64,000 bases of DNA from Pegethrix bostrychoides GSE-TBD4-15B (GTDB lineage Bacteria; Cyanobacteriota; Cyanobacteriia; Elainellales; Elainellaceae): NCBI GenBank assembly GCA_019359155.1, contig JAHHHV010000081.1:1-64000 (forward strand). Reading direction: 5' to 3'. The position numbers and the translations under genes are program-made. Of the stretch, positions 35,494-46,579 are shown in pieces (the stretch's first letter is position 1; the number at the start of each line of letters is the position of its first letter). A model generated the notes under the pieces. That model was not told where the DNA came from. It searched no databases and saw only the letters and a list, made by a program, of their open reading frames with translations.

Positions 35494-35629
35494 GGTTAGC
35501 CTGGGCTTCTGGCTCGATTCTGGCTCAATTCTGGCTCGATTCAGCGGGCTAGATTTTTCGTAGGATCAATCAATCATCAATCAATTTATAAAATAGTCTA
35601 AGCCTCTATCTGAGTGAATTTGAGTGACT

Positions 35630-35833
35630 ATGCCACGTTCTAAGTCAAAATCTCAGGCTGGCTCAGGTGGACGAGTCCGTTCCAAATCCGATCTGCCGAC
35701 GAAGCTCTGCCCAGTCTGTGAGCGCCCGTTTAGCTGGCGGAAGAAATGGGAAAATTGCTGGGATGAGGTGAAATATTGTTCTGAGCGCTGTCGTCGTCAC
35801 CGAGCCGATGCCGCCAGCGAGCCGCCAGCATAA
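35630..35833 (+). CDS. DUF2256 small zinc-binding protein
   Basis: 67 residues from ATG 35630; a GTG six bases earlier is also possible. The core [19 protein letters not shown], then YCSERCRR, is the DUF2256 signature. Its Cys residues (CxxC, then CxxxC) probably bind zinc. The Trp-rich [12 protein letters not shown] is invariant in the family, whose function is unknown. The N-terminal 25 residues are basic and disordered. Confidence 0.87.
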   Translation: MPRSKSKSQAGSGGRVRSKSDLPTKLCPVCERPFSWRKKWENCWDEVKYCSERCRRHRADAASEPPA

Positions 35834-36169
35834 GTTTCATCACCTGTTCATCACCAGACTACCGCTCGAACCTTATATAAAAACTGGACAAAAAGATTTG
35901 CTCTTAGAGATATTGTCTAGGGATACTGTCAAATCAGCTACTCCAGTGATCCAGAGATTTCGGTTCTACTCAGAACAGTGGTTCAATTTCTACAAGTGAT
36001 TTGCAGAGCTAAACTCCTGAGCAGACCTGTTTCCCGAATGATGCTGTGGCTGGATGAGCGCTATTTTTTAGAGCGAGGCTCTAGAACGAGGCTTTAGAGT
36101 AAGGCAGACGGCATTCCGCAAAAACGGCATTCCGCAAAATAGGTATTAGTCACAAGGTATTTAGTCACT
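35834..36169. other. Intergenic region upstream of the isoaspartyl peptidase gene
   Basis: 336 bases with no convincing gene. CGGCATTCCGCAAAA occurs twice, 16 bases apart (36109-36123 and 36125-36139), next to a duplicated TTAGTCAC. No clear promoter or structure was found. Confidence 0.6.
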
Positions 36170-37138
36170 ATGTCAGGCATCTCAAGTTTTACGCAGCCCA
36201 AGCTAATCATTCACGGCGGCGCAGGCAGTTCGCTCAAGGGCAAAGAAGGCGCAGACGCAGTGCGTAAGTCGCTCTACGCTATCTTGAGCGAAGTCTATGA
36301 TCTGCTCTTAAGCGGACTGGATGCCGCCTCAGCAGCGGTACGCTGCTGCGAGCTGTTAGAAGACGACCCGCGCTTTAACGCCGGAACTGGCTCTGTGCTA
36401 CAGTCAGACGGCCAGATTCGCATGAGTGCAGCGCTAATGAACGGAGTGAGCCAGCGCTTCAGCGGCGTGATCAACGCCTCACGCGTCAAAAATCCGATTC
36501 AGCTCGCTCAGTTTTTGCAAGACTCAGACGACCGCGTGCTCTCTGATATTGGCGCGCAAGAGCTGATGCGGGAGCTACAGCTGCCCTACTACGACCCGCT
36601 GACTAAAATTCGCCTGCAAGAGTGGCTGCTGGAGCGCGAGGGCAATTTCGACCGGGCGATGGCCGGCGTGGTGGCTGAGCGCGAACTGGTTACAGAGATG
36701 GCCAGCGAGGCAGGACGCGGCACCATCGGCGTGGTGGTGCTGGACTCGCAGGGGCAAATCGCGGCGGGCACTTCAACGGGCGGCAAAGGTTTTGAGCGGA
36801 TTGGGCGGGTGAGCGACTCGGCCATGCCGGCTGGAAACTACGCGAACGCGCGGGCTGGCGTGAGCTGTACCGGGATTGGCGAACATATTATTGAGGAATG
36901 TTTGGCTCCGCGCATCGTGATTCGCACAACGGACGGGTTGCCGCTGAGCCAAGCCTTCGAGCGCTCGTTTCAAGAGGCCGACTTGCGGCAGCGTGACTTT
37001 GGGGCGATTGGGATTGCCGCAGACGGCACAATTGCCTGGGGCAAGACCAGCGAAGTGCTGCTGGCAGCCTACCACGATGGCGAAAAAATGGCGGATTCGC
37101 TGGAGATGGGCACAGGCACGCAGACCAGCTCGGTCTAG
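36170..37138 (+). CDS. Isoaspartyl peptidase / L-asparaginase (plant type)
   Basis: This 322-residue N-terminal nucleophile hydrolase cuts isoaspartyl dipeptides and asparagine after self-cleavage. The motifs are IIHGGAGS near the N-terminus, RFNAGTGSVLQ, the cleavage site and nucleophile T185 in GRGTIGVV, and STGGKGFERIGRVSDSAMPAG (in pieces). Cleavage would give subunits of about 184 and 138 residues. It removes damaged peptides and cyanobacteria use related enzymes to break down cyanophycin dipeptides; which substrate applies here is open. Confidence 0.92.
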   Translation: MSGISSFTQPKLIIHGGAGSSLKGKEGADAVRKSLYAILSEVYDLLLSGLDAASAAVRCCELLEDDPRFNAGTGSVLQSDGQIRMSAALMNGVSQRFSGVINASRVKNPIQLAQFLQDSDDRVLSDIGAQELMRELQLPYYDPLTKIRLQEWLLEREGNFDRAMAGVVAERELVTEMASEAGRGTIGVVVLDSQGQIAAGTSTGGKGFERIGRVSDSAMPAGNYANARAGVSCTGIGEHIIEECLAPRIVIRTTDGLPLSQAFERSFQEADLRQRDFGAIGIAADGTIAWGKTSEVLLAAYHDGEKMADSLEMGTGTQTSSV

Positions 37139-37214
37139 CTGAGAGCTGAGCAACTCGCCCTGCTAGCCCCCAAATTCACTGCTATCTTGTAGTCTGTATC
37201 TTGGCGAGCTCACG

Positions 37215-37472
37215 ATGAAAGTTTGGCTAGTCTGCGTGGTTCTGTTCTTTGGCCTCGCAGAATTGTATGAATGGGCTGATCACTGGGTCGCGCAAACCGC
37301 CCTGGCTATGCCGCTCTACGGACTGGCTGGGCTACTGCTGGCCGTCTCGTCAAATTCTCAGCGCTGGCGAAGTTTTTTGTCTGCTGGCTCTAGTCAGGCT
37401 GGCTCTAGTCAAGCCTCTGACTCGTCTCAAGTCTCTGATGCCTCTCAGGCAAGCAGTCCGCCCAAACGCTAG
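37215..37472 (+). CDS. Small membrane protein with Ser-rich repeat tail
   Basis: 85 residues. Two hydrophobic segments ([31 protein letters not shown]) are followed by a tail of repeated (G/A)SSQ(A/V)(G/S)D units, such as [17 protein letters not shown] do not recognise a family. It is followed by gltX after 122 bases. Tandem codon duplications build the tail, so its length may vary between strains. Confidence 0.6.
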   Translation: MKVWLVCVVLFFGLAELYEWADHWVAQTALAMPLYGLAGLLLAVSSNSQRWRSFLSAGSSQAGSSQASDSSQVSDASQASSPPKR

Positions 37473-37594
37473 TTGCGCCAGTCCAGTGCTCATCTACCGC
37501 TAGAATTGAGAAGTGCATTGACATCGAAGCCACGCCTGAGTCCCGATGCTTCAGGCCCGACTTTTGCCGATTGTCCTTAGTTTTTGAGAACTCT

Positions 37595-39040
37595 ATGTCT
37601 GTTCGCGTTCGGATTGCCCCAAGCCCCACAGGAAAGCTGCATATTGGTACAGCGCGCACTGCCGTCTTTAACTGGCTGTTTGCGCAGCATCACGGCGGGA
37701 CGTTTGTGCTGCGGATCGAGGACACGGATCTAGAGCGTTCCAAGCCAGAATATACCGAGAATATTATGCAGGGCTTGCGCTGGCTGGGCATGAGCTGGGA
37801 TGAAGGCCCCAGCTATCAGACTGAGCGGCTGGCGCTCTATCAGCAGCAGGTGCAGAAGCTGCTGGATCAAGGGCTGGCCTACCGCGCCTACGACACGCCC
37901 GCCGAACTCGACGCAATGCGGGAAGACCAGAAGGCTCAAAACCAGGCTCCGCGCTACGATAACCGCCACCGCCATCTCACCCCTGAACAGGAAGCCGCCT
38001 TCCAAGCTGAAGGCCGTCAGCCCGTGGTGCGGTTCAAGATAGACGACGACCGTGAAATTGTCTGGAACGACATGGTGCGCGATGCGGTGACCTGGAAAGG
38101 CCGCGATTTGGGTGGAGACATGGTGATTGCGCGGGCGGCGGCAGCAGATCAAATTGGCCCACCCCTCTACAACTTCGTGGTAGTCGTCGATGACATCGAC
38201 ATGCAGATTAGCCATGTGATTCGCGGCGAAGATCATATTGGCAATACGCCGAAGCAGATTTTGCTCTATGAGGCGCTTGGAGCCAGCCTGCCGCAGTTTG
38301 GCCATACGCCGCTAATTTTGAATCAGGCGGGTGCAAAGCTTTCTAAGCGCGATGGGGTCACCTCGATTTCTGAGTTCCAGGCGATGGGCTATACGGCAGC
38401 AGGTCTGGTCAACTACATGACGCTGCTGGGCTGGTCGCCGCCGGAATCCTTGGGCGAGATTTTTACGCTGGATGCGGCGGCGGCGCAGTTTGACTTTGAG
38501 CGGGTTAACCGGGCTGGCGCTAAGTTTGACTGGGATAAGCTCAACTGGATCAACAGTCAGTATTTGCATCACATGCCCCCCGCCCAACTCACCGACCTGT
38601 TGCTGCCCTACTGGCAAGAAGCGGGCTATCCGGTGGAGAGTCTGGAGCGCAGCTGGCTGGAGCAAGTCTCGGCCTTAATCGCCACAGATCTGGTGCGGCT
38701 AGATGAAGCGGCGACGAAGACTCGCTATTTGTTTGTCTCAGATGTTGGCTTTAGCGAAGCAGCAACCGCCCAGCTTCAGCTCGAAAAAGTTGGGACGGCC
38801 TTGCAGGCTGTGGCTGAAGCGCTGGAGCAGCAGCCGCTGAGTGCTGAGACTGTGCAGAGCGTAATTCAGGCAGGGGTCGATGGGGCCAAAGTCAAGAAGG
38901 GACTGGTGATGAAATCGCTGCGGGCGGCGCTGACTGGCGATTTGCAAGGCCCAGATCTGGTGCAGTCTTGGCTGTTGCTCAATCAGCAGCAGATGGACTT
39001 GCCGCGACTCAAGCAGGCGCTAACCCTCGCAGTCAGTTGA
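37595..39040 (+). CDS. gltX: Glutamyl-tRNA synthetase
   Basis: 481 residues from ATG 37595. The class I signature appears as [12 protein letters not shown] and the KMSKS loop as KLSKRDGV. The N-terminus [14 protein letters not shown] is diagnostic. In organisms with GatCAB this enzyme also charges tRNA-Gln with glutamate, a trait common in cyanobacteria but not decided here. The product also feeds tetrapyrrole synthesis through glutamyl-tRNA reductase. TTG 37571 would add eight residues without family support. Confidence 0.96.
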   Translation: MSVRVRIAPSPTGKLHIGTARTAVFNWLFAQHHGGTFVLRIEDTDLERSKPEYTENIMQGLRWLGMSWDEGPSYQTERLALYQQQVQKLLDQGLAYRAYDTPAELDAMREDQKAQNQAPRYDNRHRHLTPEQEAAFQAEGRQPVVRFKIDDDREIVWNDMVRDAVTWKGRDLGGDMVIARAAAADQIGPPLYNFVVVVDDIDMQISHVIRGEDHIGNTPKQILLYEALGASLPQFGHTPLILNQAGAKLSKRDGVTSISEFQAMGYTAAGLVNYMTLLGWSPPESLGEIFTLDAAAAQFDFERVNRAGAKFDWDKLNWINSQYLHHMPPAQLTDLLLPYWQEAGYPVESLERSWLEQVSALIATDLVRLDEAATKTRYLFVSDVGFSEAATAQLQLEKVGTALQAVAEALEQQPLSAETVQSVIQAGVDGAKVKKGLVMKSLRAALTGDLQGPDLVQSWLLLNQQQMDLPRLKQALTLAVS

Positions 39041-39059
39041 ACCTCTTAAGCAGAAACCT

Positions 39060-39653
39060 ATGAACAGGCTAATCATTCTGGGGTGGCTAGGACAGCAAGC
39101 CGTGGTGCTCGCCCTGAGCAGCCTGTCTGCGGTTGCTCAAACCTCAGTCCCCTTTCCGCCCAGCCCTGCACCCAGCCCTGTACCCAGCCCCACAGCCAAC
39201 CCGCTGCCAAATCTGCTGCCCGATCCAATCTCGCCACCCAGCGGCTTCAGCGACCCGTCAGCGACGATCTTTGAAAACGTGACGCTAACCCCCGCTTTCC
39301 CTGAGCCAGAAATTCTGCGCGGCATCAGCGGCGGCACCGAAGCTGCCAGCGACCTGAGCGGACGATCGGATACAGCAACGGGGCCATGCAGCGGCTTCAT
39401 CGATCAGCAGCCCGACCATCGAGTCCTGCTCACTCAGTATTTTGCCTTCTTGAGCATTCAAGTCCAAAGCTCAGACGATACGACGCTGATGGTGCGGGGG
39501 CCAGGGGGAACTTGGTGTAACGACGACTATTCAGGCAAAAACCCCGGCATTGTGGGTCAGTGGCTCTCTGGTACCTACGATATTTGGGTGGGTTCACCCA
39601 GCGAAAATGCTTATCACCCCTATATCATTCGCCTAAGCGAACAGAAAGAATAA
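39060..39653 (+). CDS. Exported protein with PPC-like C-terminal domain
   Basis: 197 residues. A hydrophobic N-terminus (IILGWLGQQAVVLALSSLSA) looks like a signal peptide and is followed by a Pro/Ser-rich repeat (PSPAPSPVPSPTANPLP). The C-terminal 90 residues, with LLTQYFAFLSIQVQSSDDTTLMVRGPGG (in part), CNDDYSGKNPGI and SGTYDIWVGS, resemble the bacterial pre-peptidase C-terminal (PPC) beta-sandwich. Two Cys residues may form a disulfide. It lies 19 bases behind gltX and has no known function. Confidence 0.68.
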   Translation: MNRLIILGWLGQQAVVLALSSLSAVAQTSVPFPPSPAPSPVPSPTANPLPNLLPDPISPPSGFSDPSATIFENVTLTPAFPEPEILRGISGGTEAASDLSGRSDTATGPCSGFIDQQPDHRVLLTQYFAFLSIQVQSSDDTTLMVRGPGGTWCNDDYSGKNPGIVGQWLSGTYDIWVGSPSENAYHPYIIRLSEQKE

Positions 39654-39708
39654 CGAAAGCTGCCAGCCTAACTCGGCGACACAAACGTCAAGATAGAGAA
39701 GTCAATAT

Positions 39709-39780
<72 letters not shown>

Positions 39781-40339
39781 TTGTTGTGCATAACACGTTA
39801 CGCATAACAATATTAGCAGCTGAGCAGCGGTTTGACACGGCTGCTGCCTCCCAATTTGCCAGCCGTTCATCCCTGCCCCAATTGCCATACGGATCGAGAT
39901 CACGGCTGATCATTGATTCAGCACCTGAATTGAGTGCCAAACAGAAGCAGTTGAATATATCAGCGTGAATTAATTTAGCTGTAAGATTGACATCCTAAAA
40001 ATATTCGGGTAGAGTCAGTAGCCGGGTAGAGTCAACGGTATACTGGACTAATCACGTTAAATTCAAGTCAAATTTTTAAGTTGAATTTAAGTCGCGTCGA
40101 AATTGACTGGATTCAACACCAGGATGTTCCTCTGGGAGTAGCTGATACAATCGTTGAGGCAACATTAGCCTGAGTAAATTGGAATAAGCTTCAGCAAGCG
40201 AAATTCAGCACCAAGACTCGGTATTTAACCGCTTGATTTGGAGCTTTTGGGAACTTTTGACTCAAGGGTTTTCAACTGGTCGGCAACCTAGTGGCTGAGT
40301 CGGTCGCTTCCCGGGTTACGCAGCTGGCCACTGATTGGA
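39781..40339. other. Intergenic region before the glycosyltransferase pseudogene
   Basis: 559 bases, AT-rich in the middle, without a gene. TTGACA at 39987-39992 and TAGAGT at 40010-40015 with a 17-base gap form a plausible promoter on the plus strand, perhaps left over from the pseudogene. A duplicated GGGTAGAGTCA lies near 40008 and 40024. Confidence 0.5.
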
Positions 40340-41017
40340 CATCTTGGCATCACACTTTTTCTGGCGCAGCAGCTCAATATCTGGATTGACGAAGCCTATT
40401 CGTTGGATACAACCTCCCCAACCCTAAGCTATGCCCTAGACGCAGCTTAAACTACGAGATTCAACCGCCGTTCTATTTTATCCTGCTGACGCTCTGGCGT
40501 TCTTTAAACGATTCAATTTTCTGGGCGCGACTGTTCTCGGTTATCTGTATGGCGGTGGCTCTACATCTTTCCGCAGGCTTAGCGTCTCGCTATCCCAAAA
40601 ATACGCCTCCGGTTTGGCTCGTTGCGGCGCTAGCCTTCCATCCCTTTAGCATCTGGGCCGCTGTCGAGCTGCGCACCTATGCCTTCTGTATCTTGCTTTC
40701 GGTGCTGCTGCTGCTGTTCTTTGATGCGTATCTAGCCGAAACTGCGAGTCGAAGCGCCAGGTGGGGCTATGCCATCGTGGCGCTGGCCGCGCTCTACAGC
40801 CACTATTTTCTGGCCTGTTTGATAGCGGGGCAAGGCGCGGTTCTGTTACTCAGGCGCGGGGCGGGGCTGCGATGCTATCTAATCAGCATGATCGCGGTTA
40901 GCCTTGGGTTTCTACCGCTAGTTTCATCACTTGGAGCAGTTTGTCCAAAAGCACTACAGGGTCGAGTTGAGCAAAGACTTCTATGGCTCTAGGGTGAGGT
41001 TGCTGCGCCAGAAGTAG
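40340..41017 (+). pseudogene. Decayed membrane glycosyltransferase (GT39-like) with internal deletion
   Basis: Translation near 40350 reads LGITLFLAQQLNIWIDEAYSLDTT, matching the start of the intact gene at 50286-51908 (IPLAAILSIWFDEAYTLNTT region). A stop after LDAA and a frameshift follow. Another frame continues with FYFILLTLWRSLNDSIFWARLFS, WAAVELRTYAFCILLS and YSHYFLACL, each with its counterpart in the intact paralogue. After SLGFLPL the frame shifts again to LEQFVQKHYRVELSKDFYGS, which matches the extreme C-terminus of the paralogue (LEDFVNQHTVMQSRQDFYGT). About half the protein is therefore missing in the middle. The end overlaps the xylanase gene by 29 bases. A 147-codon ORF here is a fragment, not a gene. 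Confidence 0.85.
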
Positions 41018-42185
41018 CCGATTGCTTCGTCCTGACGGGGGCTTGATCAAACGCTTGGGCGATGGCCTGCCAAGCCAGCTTGCGCTGGAGATGTTGATCC
41101 AACGGCAGCGGTCGCACGGCAGCACTATCGGAGCGCGGCGCGAACTCAGCCAGCCAGCTATAGCGATCACTTAGCCCCCAGGTGAGGACGGCAATCACGG
41201 CGGGTTGCTCCAGCAGCACGGCCAGATAGTCGGCATAGGCTCCGGCCACGATTTGATCCCGTATCGCTAGGTCTTGCGGCAAGGGCTGGTCGGTGACATC
41301 GAGTTCGGTGACGAGAATTTTCAGACCGAGGCTGGCAACTTGCTCCAGCCAGCTGCTCAGCTTTGCGGCGTTAAATCGCGTTTCGCCGCCCCAGAGATGA
41401 GCCTGCATCCCTATCGCCTGAATGGGCACATCACGCTGCTTCAGCCGTTCGAGCAGCCGCAGCAGCGCCATGCGTTTGGCCTGGTCTTGTGGTCGGTCAT
41501 AGTCGAGTTCGAAGTCATTGTAGACCAGCAGCGCTGCTGGATCAGCTTCAGCAGCCGTGCGAAACGCCAGCTCAATATAGTCTGTGCCAATCAGCTCCAG
41601 CCAGGGCGTTTGACGCAGACCGTCGGCACGACCGTCAGCAGGCAGCAGCGCCTCGTTGACCACATCCCAGGAATGCATTCGTCCGGCGTAGCGACCCACC
41701 ACGGTTTGAATGTGATTCACCAGAATCTGCCGTGCTGTTTGCGGTGTTGCGGTGGTTTTGAACCAGTCTGGCAGGGAGTTGTGCCAGACCAGATTATGGC
41801 CGCGCAACAGCAGTTGATGCATTTGGGCAAACTCGGCCAGCCCATCAGCCGCCGCAAAGTCAAACCGCTCTGGATCTGGATGCACCTGATTCCACTGTAA
41901 GTCGTTTTCGGTCACTAGCATCTGGCATTCGCGCAGCACCGCCTCAGCGAACTCTGGATCGTTGGCCAGCAGATGATGCTGGGTGGCAGCACCATAGATC
42001 AAGCCTTTAGCGGCAGCTCGTTCAGCCAGAGACGGCTCTAGAGAACTGAGCGCGAAGCTGCGGGGCTGGCTGGCCAGACGGTTGATCTGGTAGCCGTGAT
42101 AAGCAGTGCGGCTCAGGGGCACCGCCGCTGCGCCCATGCCCCCTCCCATGCCCCAGAGAAACTGACGGCGGGTTAAGCGCACCAT
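40989..42185 (-). CDS. GH10 endo-1,4-beta-xylanase family enzyme, Tat-exported
   Basis: About 398 residues from ATG 42185. The start TRRQFLWGMGGGMGAAAVP is a twin-arginine signal peptide (with a further possible start ten codons earlier, overlapping the upstream gene). The GH10 barrel carries GHNLVWHNSLPDW, the acid/base Glu in WDVVNEALL and the nucleophile Glu in ILVTELDVTD. It would cut beta-1,4-xylose-type linkages outside the cytoplasm. It is the last gene of the exopolysaccharide cluster, four bases behind the WecG-type gene, so it may trim or release the cell's own polymer instead of digesting plant xylan. Confidence 0.88.
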   Translation of the reverse strand: MVRLTRRQFLWGMGGGMGAAAVPLSRTAYHGYQINRLASQPRSFALSSLEPSLAERAAAKGLIYGAATQHHLLANDPEFAEAVLRECQMLVTENDLQWNQVHPDPERFDFAAADGLAEFAQMHQLLLRGHNLVWHNSLPDWFKTTATPQTARQILVNHIQTVVGRYAGRMHSWDVVNEALLPADGRADGLRQTPWLELIGTDYIELAFRTAAEADPAALLVYNDFELDYDRPQDQAKRMALLRLLERLKQRDVPIQAIGMQAHLWGGETRFNAAKLSSWLEQVASLGLKILVTELDVTDQPLPQDLAIRDQIVAGAYADYLAVLLEQPAVIAVLTWGLSDRYSWLAEFAPRSDSAAVRPLPLDQHLQRKLAWQAIAQAFDQAPVRTKQSATSGAATSP

Positions 42186-42189
42186 CGGC

Positions 42190-42988
42190 TCAGCCAAACG
42201 ACTCGACTGGCTCATCGCCCTGCGGCATCTGCGACGGAAATGGCTTCAGCCGCAAATATTGCAGGCCAATGTTCCAGAGGTAGAGCGGATTCAGCACCAG
42301 ATAGCGCTGCCACAGCCTTTTGGGTTCCTGTATCAGCCGAAACAGCCATTCGAGGCTGTAGTCCTGCAAGATTTTGGGAGCCTGCGGCAGATTTCCGGCA
42401 AAGAAATCAAAGGCCGCACCCACCGCCAAAATCGGCAGATTCAGCCGATCGCGGTATTCATAGGCCCAGACTTCCTGACGCGGACAGCCCAGCCCTAGCA
42501 GAACGCAGTCAGCCCCAGAGCGGTGAATCCGCTCCACGAGCTCAGAGCGCTCTAGCTCACTCAGCCGCCGAAACTTGGAAGGCTCCTGTCCCGCAATCTT
42601 GAGCGTTGGAAAGCGCCGCTTTAGGTTGGCGACGAGATCGGCCAATACCTCTGGCCGACTGCCGTAGAGATAGAGGCTGAGGTTGCGCTCGGCGATGGCC
42701 TCAGCCACCTTTAGCGTCAGGTTAGGGCCATAGACCCGATCAGGAAGTTGCTTGCCATGCAGAAACCAAAGTGCTCCCCGCACTGGCTGGCCGTCTGGCA
42801 CAACGAGATCCAACCCGTTTAACCGACGGGCGTGAACCGGATCGAACAGTCCCGTCATCACGCCATGCACCGCCAGGGCGCTCACGGCACAGGGTCGATG
42901 CTGCTCGGCGGCTGCGAGCACGGTCGAAACCGCAAAGTCGTAGTCTACGGCGTGAACGTTAATTCCCAATACTGAATGCTTACCCTGA

Positions 42989-42996
<8 letters not shown>
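42190..42996 (-). CDS. WecG/TagA/CpsF family glycosyltransferase
   Basis: 268 residues. Family motifs include the opening [53 protein letters not shown], and [14 protein letters not shown] with [11 protein letters not shown]. Members add N-acetylmannosamine-type sugars to lipid-linked intermediates of surface polymers. The start overlaps the epimerase gene by eight bases, showing tight coupling. Confidence 0.9.
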
Positions 42997-44056
<1,060 letters not shown>

Positions 44057-44108
44057 AAGTCGTTCTCCTTCTCATTTATATTCAGTATTTTTCTCTGCCT
44101 CTAGCCTG

Positions 44109-45260
44109 TCAGACCTCTAGCCCGTCACAGTCCAATTCCGGCTTGGGCTCGACACCAGCCAGACAGTCGCGATACAGCTGCTCTAGCTCGACCACATAGC
44201 GCTGCACATCCAGCGGCATCACGACCTGTCGGGCAGCCTGCCCCAATGACTGCCGCAGCGCCGCATCATCCATCAGCCGCCGCAGCGCCTGCGAAAGCTG
44301 ATCAATATCGCCGGGTGGCACTAACAACCCACTTTGGCCAGAACACACAAACTCGGCAATCCCACCCACTGGGCAGCTGACAACGGGTAAGCCCCAAGCC
44401 ATTGCTTCGAGCATGGCCATCGGCAGGGCTTCGTTGTGGGAGGGCAAGACAAAAATATCGGCGGCGGCCAGCATTTGGCGGCGCTGCTCGGCGTTAATCC
44501 AGCCCAAAATCTGAACGCGATCGGTTAAGTTGAGCTGCGTCACCAGCGCTTTGGCCCGCTCAAGTTCGCCGTCTCCCGCCAGCCAGAGCTGCGCCGCCGG
44601 ATCTGGCAGCCGAGCGAAGGCTTGGATTAAGTCAAATGCGCCTTTGCGAGAGCCAATTTTGCCCATGAACAGCAGCGTCAGACCGGGGTGACCCTGGCGG
44701 TCTGGGATGCGCTCAGGTAGCTCGATGGGATTGGGTAGAATCACCACTCGCCGCTTCGCGAGATCTAGCTCATCTCGGTAGAAATTCTGCCAGCTTTTGG
44801 AAAGCGTGATAAACCGACAGCAGCGCTGAAACAGGCGGCGCAATAGCCAGCGTCCAGCAGCAGGCATGGCCTGGTAGCTAAGGTGAAACTCGCCGCCGTG
44901 GGCATGCATCACCACGGGCTTTCGAAACAGCAGCGCAATCAGCATCGCTATGGCCTTGCGCGGAATGCTGCCCCAGTCGGCTAGGTGAATATGCACCAGA
45001 TCGACGGGATGGCTCAGCAGGCAGCGGATGAACTGCACCAGCCCCAGCCCGAAGATCTTCAGCCGATGCGCCACCGAGCCGCTCTCATGGGTCGCAATAT
45101 GATGAACTGCAACAGTGGAGAGACTATAGCGCAGAATCAATTTTTCAACGCTGGTAATTCCGCCGTTATGAGTTAAGCTATCGCCCAGCATCACGATTTG
45201 TAAGCTATCTTGACGTTTATGCGGCTGTCCGGAGGTTTGCCGAGAATTTTTTGGAGACAT
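44109..45260 (-). CDS. Glycosyltransferase family 4
   Basis: 383 residues with the GT-B fold. The N-terminal acceptor half contains VDLVHIHLADWGS and VVMHAHGGEFH. The C-terminal donor half has LLFMGKIGSRKGAFDLIQAF, VQILGWINAEQRR, and the E-x7-E motif in PSHNEALPMAMLEAMAWGLPVV. It probably adds one sugar of the exopolysaccharide repeat on the cytoplasmic face. It lies 52 bases ahead of the epimerase gene on the same strand. Confidence 0.9.
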   Translation of the reverse strand: MSPKNSRQTSGQPHKRQDSLQIVMLGDSLTHNGGITSVEKLILRYSLSTVAVHHIATHESGSVAHRLKIFGLGLVQFIRCLLSHPVDLVHIHLADWGSIPRKAIAMLIALLFRKPVVMHAHGGEFHLSYQAMPAAGRWLLRRLFQRCCRFITLSKSWQNFYRDELDLAKRRVVILPNPIELPERIPDRQGHPGLTLLFMGKIGSRKGAFDLIQAFARLPDPAAQLWLAGDGELERAKALVTQLNLTDRVQILGWINAEQRRQMLAAADIFVLPSHNEALPMAMLEAMAWGLPVVSCPVGGIAEFVCSGQSGLLVPPGDIDQLSQALRRLMDDAALRQSLGQAARQVVMPLDVQRYVVELEQLYRDCLAGVEPKPELDCDGLEV

Positions 45261-45296
45261 GGCGTATATATAATTCTAGGAACTCAAACCGCCGCT

Positions 45297-46577
45297 TTAT
45301 GAATGCTGAAACTCGGAGGTTGGATGATCGCTCAGGGCAAAGCTGACAGCTCGGCGCTCCAACGACTTGATCACCGTCAGCGTCAGCGAAATATAAAGCA
45401 GCCAGGGAAAAGCATTGGAAGAGAACAACGCGCTTTCAGTCAGGTTTGAGGTGATCAGAAAGAATAGACTGGCGACCGGCAGAAAAGCGGCAGCTGTAGT
45501 TTCTAGGCGAGCAAGCAGTAGCGCTCGGTGAAAGCTCTGCACCAAAGCCACCAGAAATATGATCAGACCCACAGCACCCAGATCGATCAGCAGCGCCAGA
45601 AACCCATTGTGCGGGTGATTCATCTTCCAGCCAGTTGCCAGCCAGATTGACGTGACTTCTGATTTAGCATTCCAAAACCCGCCATAGCCGTAGCCAAACC
45701 AGGGCTGCTGCTGCACCACATCCCAAACGGCTGACCATAAAACCGTTCGCCCCGTCAAGGTCAGGTCTTTGCCCAAGGCATTGGCGAGCGTTTGGGCATA
45801 GGTGACAAAGCCCAGAGTAAAGACTTCTAACAGCAACAGTAAGGTCATAAAGGCTGCCATTTTGGAGCGATAGCGCCAGCGAATCATCTGAAGAATTATG
45901 ATTGCGACCGTAATAAAAACGGCATTTATTAAAGATGATGTCGATTTAGAGAACAGAATTAGAATCATAGAGAGCAGAATCATCGTCCAAGCTAGCCAGC
46001 GCCAGCGTTGATGGTCAAAGCTCAGAATTAAGAATGCCATAACGCTAGTCACCATGCTGGCTCCGAGACCATTTTTGTGGGTAAAAATCCCCCGCCAAGA
46101 ACCCGTATGAATCCCGCCCATCTGGCCATATTGCGGTAGAGCCACCGCAAACGGAAAGCTGAGCAGTACCGCAATCCCGAATGTCCAGCAGATTAGCTCA
46201 AGCTGCTGCTTCAAGCTGTAGCGGGTGGCCAGATAAACCCCAAATAGACTAGAGCCAATCAGCTGGATATTCTCTTTGAATGTGTCCTCAGGTGCCGATG
46301 ACCAGAATCCTGAAACCACAGCCAGCATCAGTAACGCCACAATGAGCGGCGAGCGAGACAGCGTGTAAAGCGCCTGCTTCCAGCGCAGCAGCAGTAAAAA
46401 GATAGTGATGACATAGAGCAAAATAAAGCTGAGGCGATAGAGCGAGGTGTCATAGCTGAGGCCAATATCAGCCTCATTGGCTCCGCCAGAGAGTACCAGC
46501 AGCAGAATGCCGCCGATATAGAGCAGCAGCGCCACAACCGTAAAGCCATATTCCAGTCTGGACAGAACTCTTGCCAT
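45297..46577 (-). CDS. O-antigen ligase / polymerase family membrane protein (Wzy or WaaL type)
   Basis: 426 residues with about ten to eleven membrane helices. A large external loop holds GGIHTGSWRGIFTHKNGLGA, and FGYGYGGFWNAKSEV with MNHPHNGFLALLIDLGAVGL is the mark of the Wzy_C/O-antigen ligase family. With a flippase two genes upstream it most likely polymerises lipid-linked repeats. Ligases and polymerases of this family are hard to tell apart by sequence. Confidence 0.87.
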   Translation of the reverse strand: MARVLSRLEYGFTVVALLLYIGGILLLVLSGGANEADIGLSYDTSLYRLSFILLYVITIFLLLLRWKQALYTLSRSPLIVALLMLAVVSGFWSSAPEDTFKENIQLIGSSLFGVYLATRYSLKQQLELICWTFGIAVLLSFPFAVALPQYGQMGGIHTGSWRGIFTHKNGLGASMVTSVMAFLILSFDHQRWRWLAWTMILLSMILILFSKSTSSLINAVFITVAIIILQMIRWRYRSKMAAFMTLLLLLEVFTLGFVTYAQTLANALGKDLTLTGRTVLWSAVWDVVQQQPWFGYGYGGFWNAKSEVTSIWLATGWKMNHPHNGFLALLIDLGAVGLIIFLVALVQSFHRALLLARLETTAAAFLPVASLFFLITSNLTESALFSSNAFPWLLYISLTLTVIKSLERRAVSFALSDHPTSEFQHS

Positions 46578-46579
46578 GT

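Noticed and set aside
37730-38305. 191-codon minus-strand frame opposite gltX
   Set aside because: It lies wholly inside the well-supported gltX gene and shows no family features.
40549-40992. 147-codon ORF as an intact membrane protein
   Set aside because: It is only the middle of a glycosyltransferase remnant; homologous sequence continues upstream and downstream in other frames.
41274-41900. 208-codon plus-strand frame opposite the GH10 gene
   Set aside because: It overlaps the catalytic region of the xylanase-family gene and has no recognisable features.
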